Both the position numbers and the translations under genes were made by a program. A stretch of DNA of 64,000 nt from Micropterix aruncella (Eukaryota; Arthropoda; Insecta; Lepidoptera; Micropterigidae), in the NCBI GenBank assembly GCA_944548615.1, contig OX155963.1:20206261-20270260 (forward strand). The letters are read 5' to 3'. Below, in pieces: positions 46,321-56,685 of the stretch. The number at the start of each line of letters is the position of its first letter. Position 1 is the first letter of the stretch. The notes under the pieces were generated by a model that made no database searches, was not told the DNA's origin, and was given only the letters and a program-made list of their open reading frames with translations.

Positions 46321-46560
46321 TAGTCTGTGTGTCTGGGTATGTGTGCCTGTGTGTTCCTCCACTATAGCACCTAAACGCCTCATCCGATTGAGCAGATATT
46401 TGGCATGCATGCATCATTCGGTCATGGCAAGAGTTGAAAAGGAAGTTGTAGTAGAAATCGTCCACCAGAGGGCGCGCTAGTCATACTTTAATCTCGAAAT
46501 ATTGTTAGATACTTGAAATTCGGTACACATATTCCTTGTTGGACCGAAATTACGTGAAAT
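46321..46560 (-). repeat. dispersed repeat with CACA tail, minus copy
   Basis: Starts with the tail (GTCTGTGTGTCTGGGTATGT) and continues GGCATGCATGCATCATTCGG, AGAGGGCGCGCTAGTCATAC. Reverse copy of 41232-41500. Confidence 0.7.
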
Positions 46561-46722
46561 GAAAAAAATTTGGTTGGATTACATTTTTGAAAAATGCCAT
46601 TTTAATAACACGGAAAATACTACAAATTGGCGCACGGGGGGAGGTTGGTTTGGCGCGGAGGTGGGGGGAGGGAGTTTGTCTACTTGTTTACAATATGACA
46701 AAGAAAAGATTAACTATTTCTG

Positions 46723-46909
46723 GAATGTTTCTTGGAATGCTTTGCCGAAAATGTGAGAACCGCGCCGAACATAACATGTTTTAAAAACAGACTCAGAGAA
46801 AATTTGAGTCTTTTAAAAACAGACTCAAATTTTCTCTGAGTCTGTTTTTAAAACATGTTATGTTCGGCGCGGTTCTCACATTTTCGGCAAAGCATTCCAA
46901 GAAACATTC
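46723..46909. repeat. 89-bp perfect inverted repeat, 9-nt loop
   Basis: Arms 46723-46811 and 46821-46909 match without exception. Both arms carry the same LINE-type C-terminal code (W-N-A-L-P-E-N-V-R-T-A-P-N-I-T-C-F-K-N-R-L on the minus strand, 46793-46984). Beyond the arms CCAGAAATAG recurs on both sides after a 19-nt difference, so the fold-back once extended further or one side lost 19 nt. Confidence 0.95.
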
Positions 46910-47601
46910 GAAGAAGTGACTGCTGTGACCAGAAATAGAAAGTAGCGGGTTATTTTCATGTATCAGAGGACGACCATGAGCCAAGGTGCAGTGAATCTGC
47001 CGGTGAGATTATCGAGAGCGACACCCTCTAAAATCCCGACAAGCAGACCAAGAACTCTTACGTCTCTTTTCTCCTGGGTCGGCAGTCAGTGAAGTTTCTC
47101 TCTGAACTCCGTGATGTGGTCAAATAAGTATAGGTTACATAGGTAAAATAGAACGGGCATTTTCTACTCACTTCCCCAATAGCTGTAAATCATATACCAA
47201 TGGAAAGATCTCTTTATGTAGATAATGTAGTACTAGTAGAAATGATCTTAATTATGAGTTATAACCTAATAAATATGGCTTATTACCAGAAATCCCCTAG
47301 GGCACCTAACACTTCCAGGCATTGTATTTTTAATATCTGTTTAAACGAAAACTTTTGCAGAATACCCGAAACGTAAAACTACATACGCTGTATTACAAAG
47401 TATATATTCCTAAGAATGCTCGAGTTTGTCAGTAGTATATCGAGGGGAAAGACTGGTATATGTTGCATGAACTCTGTAATGTGTCTCATGATTTCATTGC
47501 CGCTCTGTTTCCTGGCGTATGTAATATGCTAAGGTCAGCTGTACAGCATGGTGTGCCTGGCGACCATACATCATAATAAAATATATTTTATGGTTCCTCA
47601 C
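46910..47601. other. spacer, no gene recognised
   Basis: Nothing assignable. Confidence 0.4.
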
Positions 47602-47614
47602 TGCAAATAATATA

Positions 47615-48284
47615 GGGAGTTAATGGGCCCTTGCTGAGTTGGCCACGAAGACCCATTCTGTTCAGAGTTGGTCACACTCACGGGTCAACACCCATCCGAC
47701 GGCCTCCACGCATGAAGTGCGAGCCTGGGTAGTACTCTGGCCTTAGGGTTAGTTTCCCACAGGAATCAACCTTCTGGCGCTCCTGGACAGTCTGCGCACC
47801 GTGCGGCGTAAGCCAATCGATTGCACACTCTGACTAACAGTCGGGGGAGTCTGGAAGCAGTACTGTTTCCTACAGAGCGGGGAAGGTTGCGGACCTAACG
47901 GCGACTGCTCTTGAAACGACCATCGGCTACCCGATCCTGGGTGAACAGCCGGGCAAAGGATGCCGTGGTCCGCGATAGATTCGGTATACACCGTTTCACC
48001 GCTTCGTAAGGGAGAGGACCGCGCAAGCGACCTCGAACTCGTAACCAATCGAGAGACTGGAGTAATCTGGTCGCAATTGGAAGTAAGGGCGTGAGTGTAA
48101 GCCCGCTGGGTAACACTCCTGGCTATCTCGCGGTTAAGGCGTTGGCCTCTTACGGGTTTGTGGCGGAGCTAGACGGTGGACTGTTTTGTCCAAGTCTTCT
48201 GCGCTCACTCCAGGGAGATAGAACGACTAATCGTTAAGACTTCCTGAGGTGACGGGCTCGCCCGCTGTAGTCGACAACCCTAGT
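47615..48284 (-). mobile_element. 0.7-kb structured repeat, copy 4, with decayed TSD
   Basis: Minus orientation, complete: GGGAGTTAATGGGCCC to ...GTCGACAACCCTAG. Flanks TGCAAATAATATA (47602-47614) and TGCCAATAACATA (48285-48297) match at 11/13, a degraded target duplication. The 5' hairpin (AACGATTAGTCGTT inside CACCTCAGG/CCTGGAGTG) is intact. Confidence 0.78.
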
Positions 48285-48499
48285 TGCCAATAACATATTT
48301 TAAATAAATAATTGGCATCATAGTAACATTGGTTTTTCCTGTAATTAGCCATATTTAAGAAGATTCCGAACTTCAAAACTCTGAAACTACCGAAACTAAA
48401 CTATTTTCCAATGGTAAATACGTTATTGTTATTGAAGAAGTGGCCCCAGCGCCCATGCTTTTTCGCTTATTGCCCTTTGATGAAATTTTCTTTATTTTT

Positions 48500-48613
48500 A
48501 CACGACTGACCAACAAAAAAGGAAAAATGTATTCAGGGTTCATCTATGTATGTTTTCCGTTTCTTTATTCCACCATTACCTCTAAAGGCTTGAACCGATT
48601 TAGACGTGTGTGC
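48500..48613 (+). mobile_element. ACACGACTGCC element, 5' fragment
   Basis: ACACGACTGACCAACAAAAAAG through TTGAACCGATTTAGACGTGT. The remainder is lost. Confidence 0.65.
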
Positions 48614-48704
48614 TAATTTTCTATATTTTTATTGAGGAGCACATTTTACGGCAATTTATTTTTATGCGCATTTTACTAAAACTTTTACATAACTTATTGT
48701 AATA

Positions 48705-48927
48705 CTAGCTGCGTTCCGCGGTTTCACCCGCGTGGTGATGGAAAATTGTGATAATGATGATAGAAAACTATATATCTCTATAAATTATAACCTATGTGTT
48801 ATTCTGATGTGTAAGCTATATTATTGTAAAGTTTCATCAAAATCTATTCAGTAGTTTTTGCGTGAAAGAGTAACAAACATTCATACATACATTCTTACAA
48901 ACTTTCGCGTTTATAATAGTAGTAGGA
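48705..48927 (-). mobile_element. short non-autonomous Helitron
   Basis: Plus strand starts CTAGCTGCGTTCCGCGGTTT with hairpin CCGCGG and CACCCGCG, and ends CGCGTTTATAATAGTAGTAGGA. Read on minus, this is a 5' TC terminus, an AT-rich body and a 3' hairpin before CTAG. It is the common short lepidopteran Helitron form, different from 11470-12217. Confidence 0.8.
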
Positions 48928-49092
48928 TAGTAGGATTATAGTGCTGTCCACTCTAGAACGGGCTAGTCCCAGCTGGGTGACAGAATCAAATAAGCAAAAG
49001 GTTAAAGTTTGTCATTCGGTTCCTGTTATTTTTGTAAGCAAACTCAATGTTTAATAGTAATTAATTCTTATATTATTAAATAAATAAATTGT

Positions 49093-49207
49093 TGGAATCG
49101 ATATGTTATTCCGAGTATCATAGCGTACCTTAACTGTCAAAATATCAAGTAAGTAGTTGTCTAAATATCCAAATGACGAAATATCAATAAATGAACATAA
49201 ATATATC
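49093..49207 (+). mobile_element. ACACGACTGCC element, internal fragment
   Basis: CCGAGTATCATAGCGTACC, AAATATCAAGTAAGTAGTTG. It directly precedes a full copy, as if that copy inserted into it. Confidence 0.6.
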
Positions 49208-49215
49208 GTGTTTTT

Positions 49216-49571
49216 ACACGACTGCCCAAAAAAAGGAGTGATCATTTATGTATATTTTCCGTTTCTTTATTCCACTTAAAATTCTAAACGCTTGAACCGA
49301 TTTAGAAGTGTTTGATATTGTTAGAATCGTTATGCTATAACGAGTGTCAAAAGGTACCGTGTCAAAAAAAACTTGTCTAAATGTCCAAATGTTAATAAAT
49401 TAACAGAAATATATCGCGTTTGTTTTTTAAATGAAAGGTGCGATTGAGTACATTCCGGAAATATACGTGTATCTATCGGATAAATACATAAACCACAAAT
49501 ATTTATTTAAAAAAACCGCAATGAAAATATTTATAAATACAATAGTTTACTTTTTGTGAGGGCAGTCGTGT
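49216..49571 (+). mobile_element. ACACGACTGCC element, full copy
   Basis: 356 bp, ACACGACTGCCC at one end and GGGCAGTCGTGT at the other, a perfect 12-bp TIR, bordered by T-runs on both sides. Confidence 0.75.
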
Positions 49572-50217
49572 TTTTATCCTTTTTAATATATTATTTCTTA
49601 AAGCATGCATTTGTGAAGGCTTTGTCAGAAATCATCGTCACGGTGCCGTCAACCCACGTGAACCAATTAAGTGAGTTACGACCTGCGTTGGCCTTGCCAA
49701 CTCTCTCGTCAGTATTAAAAGCGGCGACGCACTGAGCGCCAGCCGTAACAATTCGGAAACTCACCCTGTAATTGCCGCCATTACGCGGCCCTACCTTTCG
49801 CACCCTCCGGGAAAATAATTAAAACTAATGAACAAAAATACACGTCAGCGCGTGCCGAGCCGAAACCAACCGCCACTTTAGCTCCGCACTCGTTGTCCCT
49901 CCGAACCGAAAGAATTTCGAGCCGCTCTGGTGTTAAGAGTGGAATCATTAATGATATGCTGTATTACGTGGGGCATTCAAATAGGTCAGAAAGAGGTACA
50001 CACTCCATGGAAATAAAAAAAATAAAAACGACAGGTACAGCTAAGACATCTGTCAGATTTTTAAAAAATGGTTGTCACCCAAAATACTTTCCCGGCAAGT
50101 AGCTAGGGACTTACTTCATCGGAATATTAATTTCATAAATAAAGTCGATGAGCACTTAAAGGCAAAAATTCCTGTTAACCCTTTGCACTCGAGCGGCTCC
50201 GCGACGGATCCCGGGCA
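49572..50217. other. spacer with dispersed word shared with 59914-60006
   Basis: At about 50062-50155: GGTTGTCACCC, ACTTTCCCGGCA, AATATTAATTT and AAGTCGATGAGC also occur at 59914-60006. Probably the edge of a transposon. No gene. Confidence 0.4.
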
Positions 50218-50738
50218 ACTAGAGCTGTCAACTACAACGGGCGAACCCGTCACCTCAGAAAGTTTTGACGATATTGTCCCGTGAGGTGAGCGCAGAAGAC
50301 TTGGGACGAAAACAATCCATTGTCTAGTTACGCCACCTGCCCATCAGAGGCCAACGCCTTACGACGAGGCACGGAAAGATACTTAGCGGGCAGAATCGCC
50401 CCCTGACTACCTGTTTGGAAGGATATCTCTATCTGGAATTAACCTTCAGGATACCTCCTGCCTCCTGACTGGTTTCAGGATCGAGGTCGCTTGCGCGGTC
50501 CTCTCCTTTATGTAGCGGTGATGCGGTGTCTACCGAATCTATCGCAGGCCACGGCATCCTTTGCCCGGCTTTTCACCTGGGATTGGGTGGCCGAATGGTC
50601 GTTTTAAGAGCAGATGCCGTAAGGTTTACAACTACCCCCCGCACTATAGGAAACATTACTGTTTCCAGACTCCCCCGGCTGTTAATCGAAATGCGCAATC
50701 GATTGACTGACGCCACACGGTGCGCAAACCATCCTAAC
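50218..50738 (+). mobile_element. 0.7-kb structured repeat, copy 5, 3'-truncated
   Basis: CTAGAGCTGTCAACTACAAC to GGTGCGCAAACCATCC. The 5' stem CACCTCAG/CGTGAGGTG is present. The last 180 bp are missing, which is unusual for simple target-primed insertion and suggests later deletion. Confidence 0.7.
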
Positions 50739-51707
50739 TACAATAAAAAAATTAAAAATCTCTACAAAAATTATTAAAAGGCCTATTTATTCCTGAACTT
50801 TCATCAAAGTCCAATATTTTCACTATAGGAATTATGGTCCACTACGTTATAGGCAACTACACAATTTCGATTTATAAGCTATATAAATGCACTTCGCCCT
50901 TCTACCTAAATGTGCTCAAAAACAGGATTTTCTAAAAAAATCCTAAATAATTAGTACAATAAAAAGTGGGTGCACAAATAATTTGGAGCGATAATTTATA
51001 TAACCAATTATCTTACTTTTTTTTAATATACGTCATTTTTTGGCTGCTTGTTGATGCATGCTAGCGAATGTGAAGGAAATTGAAGTTTTTTATTACTGAA
51101 CAAGTAATTCAAGACTAACAAGGGTCATAAGGTGAATACTCGGCCATATTATTTAGTTGCACGTTGGTGTGCGGAGTTGAAACGAGGAAGAACATCCACC
51201 AAAAATGGATTATTATAATCGCTATAGAGATATGAAACAGAAACTCTTTCTAAAACCTCAAAGAGTTGAAAAGTAATCTAAATAAATTGTAAACCTTTCG
51301 AAGTTCGAGACTAGTTTATTACTAAAATTCGGCAAAATAACACTTCATTGCTTTTTTTCAGTATGTTACTTTTTGGTTAAAAATTTTGCTCAATTACACT
51401 GAAAACTAATAAATCGTGACATATTTCTAACGTCCTTATTGATTAAAAAATTGACACTGGGATATGCAATTTTAAAATAGAAATCTAAAAACCATTAGAG
51501 ATATTTTGCCACGTTTTTAATTAATTTCTCTCTGCGTATTTCTGATAAGAGATAGAAGATTAACAAATAATACTTAAGTCTCACGAAACTTTAGACCTTT
51601 ATCTAACTTTTTTTAAAAATGCAGTACGCGACGTGATGTTTGTAGGGTTTGACCGGAGTACTTCAGTAAACTATTATTCATTTTACATATTATATAAAAT
51701 CCATAAA
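50739..51707. other. AT-rich spacer, no gene recognised
   Basis: Nothing assignable. Confidence 0.4.
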
Positions 51708-51721
51708 AATAGGAAAGAACA

Positions 51722-52422
51722 CTTTAGAGCTGTCGTCTACAACAGGCGAAACTGACACTTCTGGCTGTTATAACGATATAGATCGTTATTTCAAACGTGA
51801 GGTGATTACACAGAGACTTAGGGACAATAAACTACACAGTCTAGCTCGGCCAGCAAGAAGCCGACGCCTTACTGCAAGGCACTGTAAAGTGAAACCAGTG
51901 AGCCAAACTGACGCCCTTACAACCAGATTTGGTCGGATTGCTCCGTCCTCCGGTCTCGTCACGGGTTGGAGATTGCTTGCGCAGCCTCTACCTGACGAAA
52001 GCGGTTATTCAGTTTGAATATTTTGCGGACCGCGACGCCCTTTGACCACCATGGTCACTCGGAACCGAGTGGCCGACAAATCGATTCAAGGGTTGAAGAC
52101 GTCCGATCGACAACTACTCTCCGCCGTTATAGGAAACGTACGTCTCCAGACCCCTCTGGTTATTTGCCAGCTGGGCATTCAACACCTAGCAAACCAGGTG
52201 GTGAACCGACTGCCCAGTTCCGCCGGAGGTATTCCCCCGAATCCGCGATCTTCTGATCCCAACCGCCTCCGACTGCAGGATTACAGCCGTGGCAGAAGCT
52301 CACAGCGGCCCTGACAGGGTAAGCCCCTCTTCGAGGAGGCTACCAGATAGGAGTTGAACCGTGAGGTGGACAGGCCAGATGACATAGATTTTTGGCCAAC
52401 ACCACCCAAGCTGCACGGAAGC
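51722..52422 (+). mobile_element. 0.7-kb structured repeat, subfamily B, with perfect 14-bp TSD
   Basis: 701 bp. Flanks AATAGGAAAGAACA at 51708-51721 and 52423-52436 are identical. 5' part CTTTAGAGCTGTCGTCTACA with hairpin AACGATATAGATCGTT. 3' end CAAGCTGCACGGAAGC with no poly(A). Overlapping frames (51802-52314) do not read the same protein as subfamily A, so it is judged non-coding. Confidence 0.85.
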
Positions 52423-52436
52423 AATAGGAAAGAACA

Positions 52437-52878
52437 GTTAAATCCTTGGTTTCCATGTGGTATTTTTCTTCGTTGATAACCAACCTGCGTACAAAAGTGG
52501 TACTATAAGACGAAACTCAGCTACCTGAGCAATACGCCACAAAGCGCTACCGCGCCGCTGATGGCGGAAAAGTAATCAATGTTAAATGATCCGCGTGACA
52601 TGGACAGTTAAATTAAACAGCGCTGTCAGGATAACGGAGGCAACGGGAAAAGGCGATAGACGTAAGAAGAGGGGGATGCGTAGCGCGATAGTGACAAGCG
52701 CTACGCTTCTACGCAGGCGTAGAAGCGTAGACCCGGCGTAAAGGATACAATGGCAGGTTCATAATCTACTAACAGAGAAATTTACCAAGGAAAGAAGTAT
52801 GAATTATTCATTGAGAGAAAACCGTAAAATGAATACAATTCTACAATACTTACCACGATCGATACAACATTCCCTTAA
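52437..52878. other. spacer with a 13-bp perfect hairpin
   Basis: CTACGCTTCTACG (52701-52713) pairs with CGTAGAAGCGTAG (52718-52730), loop CAGG. No gene. Confidence 0.6.
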
Positions 52879-53050
52879 ATAGGACAAAAAGAATTTACCG
52901 CGTGAAGTTTGAAGCACCCGACGTTTCAGCGACGTTGCAGACTACGTTGTACAGGGTAGACTGGTCAGTTTACCCTGGACAACGGCGGCTGCAACGTCGC
53001 GAAAACATCGGGTGCTACAAACATCACGGGGTAAATTAATTTTATCCTAT
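52879..53050. mobile_element. 172-bp hairpin MITE
   Basis: Nearly the whole length is an inverted repeat: ATAGGACAAAAAGAATTTAC / GTAAATTAATTTTATCCTAT outside, AGCACCCGA...GCGACGTTGCAG / CTGCAACGTCGCG...TCGGGTGCT inside, and CAGGGTA/TTACCCTG in the centre. No target duplication was defined. Confidence 0.7.
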
Positions 53051-54966
53051 TTATAATACCAAACAACCGCGATAGTCTTAGTTTTTATATTATGAAAAAC
53101 ATATTACATAATTTTACGACAACTAAAGAGTTTTATTGATAGCTTACCCATTTTTCTTTTCTTTCCTAAATCTATTTTTCCTGTTTCGTGTATCATTTAT
53201 TTAACTACATATAAGCGTGACACAACTTGCTGTGCGTTTTTTATTTTTAAGGCTAAATTTTATTCAATATTATTACATATTACCTAAGCTTAGTGTTGTA
53301 GTAATGTACGCTTGTTGCAAACCGCTGTACATTACTATAAATAAAAATAAATAAAATAAACTGGATACTAAATACTTTTTAACGGACTTTTAAAAATCGA
53401 CGAAAACAGTACCAAAATCTGATATCTCGTTTTCTTAAGCGGTTATTTCCAGTGTACAAACTCAAAGAATCCCTTGGAAAACAATTAATATAAAATATAA
53501 TGTACTATTATTATCTATTGGCGTTCAGAATATCCCACTCTTAATAACAACCCGATCTAAGTAAAACAATGTTTTTTTCGACTTTACATACTAAAACCAA
53601 TTTCAAGAAGATGTTTTTTTTTAAGAACTGGCGACGCTAAATCTTAGGTGAAGACAGAGTTCTTTTTCTTTTAAAACCGCGTATATGAAGTAATACCTAT
53701 TAATTATATGTATTTATACATACAATTTATATAAAATGTCTGTAACAGCCACTTTTTTGTAATCTTTATTATTGTAAAAAAAAGAATAATACTATTTTGT
53801 AATCTGCGAGAATGTTGTATCTCAGTTAGAAATAAATACTTATAAGAAGCGGAACCTCGTATATAGCGATTTTCCCAAATATCTTTTTATATAATTGCAA
53901 CAAAAAAATAAAACTTGAATACACTCCTTTTACGAGTTCATTTTTCGATAATCAAAGAGATACGAGATGCGAGGATTTGCATAATTGGGGACGAGTTGTC
54001 AGGTTTGTATCATTTGTGCCTGGTGCACAGAAGAAAGTTTGACTTATTCGGTGATTTTTTTTATGATAAAATTTTGGGGTGCATATTTTATGACAAAAAT
54101 CATTAAATCTAAAACAGCTGCAGGAATCCATTAGTTCTTTAAAACTTAACCGGAGTATTTAGTTCTTATACGTAACTGCTTTAGGTGCCAAAAAAAACTA
54201 ATAAAAATAACATATTCATAAAATGACCGAAGTAAAAATGTTTTTATCACAAGGCATAGAAAACAAACTAAATAAAATTAATTTCAATGATATTCCTAGC
54301 CCTCAATGTTCTCCAAACATTTTCAGTTATTAAACCAATTGATTAATAATTAAAATGAAGATATAAAAGGAAAATACACCCGACTATCAGAATAATATAA
54401 ATTTGAAATGCCGTTCTCCAAAAGTAACGTTTTTTTTAGTTAGGCCTGTTTAATATTGAGCGTGAGATATATACGCAATGTTAACGTTGAATAAAAATTT
54501 TTTCATTTACATTTTCATTTTCAGCGAAAAAAAAAACAATTAAATGTAATTCCAAATTGGCTAAACAGGAAGAAAGCGTGACAGAATAATATAACGATTA
54601 TATAATAATATTATGTATTATACCATCGCGGTGCAAAAAGGGGAAATAGTGGAACAGAGGGAAGACGGAGTGGAATATGACATTGATGGATCAATAGTAG
54701 GAGGGGTTGAGAATGGAAAAGCAATTCCAAACTAATTTTAAAATCGATCCAACCCCGTTGTTTTTGTCCATACTCTGTTATTATAGACGGCAGGTGTGCT
54801 AAATTAGCTCCGTCAACTTAAGATTCTAAAAGCTAAAAGGACAATCGTTGAATTTCGGTTTTTTGACAGTATTGACATTTATTTGCGAGGTATTATAAAC
54901 GAGGTGTAAACGAAAAAACAAAGGTAGGTAAACATTGAAATAAAGACATACATATATATCTATACT
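53051..54966. other. AT-rich spacer, no gene recognised
   Basis: An A/T-rich tail-like stretch AAATAAAAATAAATAAAATA at about 53340 may be a LINE 3' end. No protein family seen. Confidence 0.35.
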
Positions 54967-55696
54967 TCTATACTAATATTATAAAGAGGTAAAGTTTGTG
55001 ACGTTGTAGGAAGTAATCTCTGGATCTAGTGAACCGATTTTGAAAATTCTTTTACCAATAGAAAACCACGTTATATGCTATATATTATTCCGAAAAATGA
55101 AAAGACTTTTTCGTGGTAGTCGGATTTCCAAAGTAAGTCGGAAAAAACGGTCGAACGAAAACGTTTCTAACGAACGCTGCCTTAACGATGAGAGATATAT
55201 GATTAAGTTCTAGAGAAAAGTTTTAGAGCTTGATAATGCCTACAAAAAAGTCAGCGACAGCATATGTCTAACTTTTATATTTAAGTAACAAAAAGTAGTA
55301 TTTTATATTTAAAAAAATATTCAAATCGTTAGGTCATGTTTATTGGTCATATTGTCAACAATTATGAATTATTATCAAAATAAGTAAATTTATCGTCTCA
55401 AGTGTTTAAAGCAAAAGACTTTTCCCTTTTACTGCATATAATTTCACTTTTACTGCATAAATTGTTAAAGAGATAAGACACTCACAAATAAGACACTCAC
55501 AAGAAGACACTCACAAATAACGGTAATATAGTCAAATTGGCATGCAAATACATACATGCATATGCAGTAAAAATATAACCCTTCTTTTGGCAGTCAGTAA
55601 GTAAATCATAGCACTCAGTACTAACCAAACCACACTCATAATTTCATCACAAGTAAAAAGTTTTACCGCTCAACGAAGTGGGCACGGGTCAGATAG
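54967..55696 (+). mobile_element. non-autonomous Helitron, plus copy
   Basis: TCTATACTAATATTATAAAG at the 5' end and GGGCACGGGTCAGATAG at the 3' end (the usual CTAG has become ATAG). Collinear with the reverse complement of 11470-12217 over about 730 bp. Confidence 0.8.
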
Positions 55697-55703
55697 TATA
55701 TAT

Positions 55704-55831
55704 ACACACACACACGCACGCACGCACGCACGCACGCCTGCACGCACGCACGCACGCAAGCATGCACGCACGCACGCAGCACGCACGCACGAACGCTCGC
55801 ACGCACGCACGCACGCACGCACGCACACACT
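55704..55831. repeat. (CACG)n microsatellite
   Basis: CGCACGCACGCACG repeats with a few interruptions, directly after the Helitron 3' end (a common place for simple-repeat growth). Confidence 0.9.
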
Positions 55832-55999
55832 CGCTAAACTTATGGCAATCCAGTGTTATCAAAAAACTACCTTTTTTATCGGGAACTTTGTTCAGGTAAA
55901 AAAAAATAAAAAAATACTATAGTAAAATTTAAGAATAAAAATACTAAGAATCTACGTAGTATCAAAGTATAAAAAGACGACCATTTTATTATCGACGGT

Positions 56000-56143
56000 A
56001 TGATTAAAATTGACCTCTTACAAAACAGATCAATGACATCTAAGCTCCTATCATTTAGTTTCGATCTCGAAGCGTTACAAATTAAGCCTGCTGATGAGAA
56101 AGCTCTCTTACACCAAGCTGGTCGGTGGAATGCACTATTCTAA
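56000..56143 (+). CDS. short unidentified frame, possible element C-terminus
   Basis: 47 codons from ATG 56000 to TAA 56141-56143 containing L-L-S-F-S-F-D-L-E and A-D-E-K-A-L-L-H-Q-A-G-R-W-N. The ordered composition is unlike the random AT frames around it, but no family is recognised. Possibly the tail of a retroelement protein. Confidence 0.2.
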   Translation: MIKIDLLQNRSMTSKLLSFSFDLEALQIKPADEKALLHQAGRWNALF

Positions 56144-56456
56144 TGGGTAGCTATAATCTCGATTTTCTTTTACTATTTGATCTTTTCTTACCTTTCTTTT
56201 CATTATTGTTTTTTTCTGGTTTAGATTTTAATACTTTATTTGACGATTATTTTGTCTATATACTGTAGTTAGTAAAAGGTAGTTAATTGGTTAGTTGTAG
56301 GTATTCTAGAACTGATATCTCGTCTTTTTCTTTAACGTAGGCTACATTCTAATGTTTTATTCTTTTTATTGTATTTGTTTGTTGTTTTTAGATTACATAA
56401 ACTTACTTTATTGTCCTTGAATTTAAGCAAAATCGTGAGTTTAGACTTACAATTAA

Positions 56457-56685
56457 CCCCTCAAATGAATGGCGATTAGCTCGGGTTGCCTACGGCAAAA
56501 TGTATATAAATTTATATTTACATTTACATTTACATTTACATAGAGCGGGGTTTACTATAGAGCTATAGCATTACTATAGAGCGGATTACTATAAAGCGGC
56601 GCACATTTACATTTATATAAATTTATATACATTTTGTATACATTTTGCCAAGGCATCCCTTAAGGGACGCCTCACATTTGAGGGG
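56457..56685. mobile_element. hairpin MITE with CCCCTCAAATG ends
   Basis: CCCCTCAAATG at 56457-56467 and CATTTGAGGGG at 56675-56685. Inner inverted TATATAAATTTATAT blocks and (ACATTT)n copies. 229 bp, no coding part. Confidence 0.65.

Noticed and set aside
52014..52314. Overlapping 80- and 90-codon frames
   Set aside because: Both fall in the subfamily B repeat and are not shared with subfamily A.
55678..55899. Ala/Arg/Thr/His repeat protein
   Set aside because: Translation of a (CACG)n microsatellite after a Helitron end.
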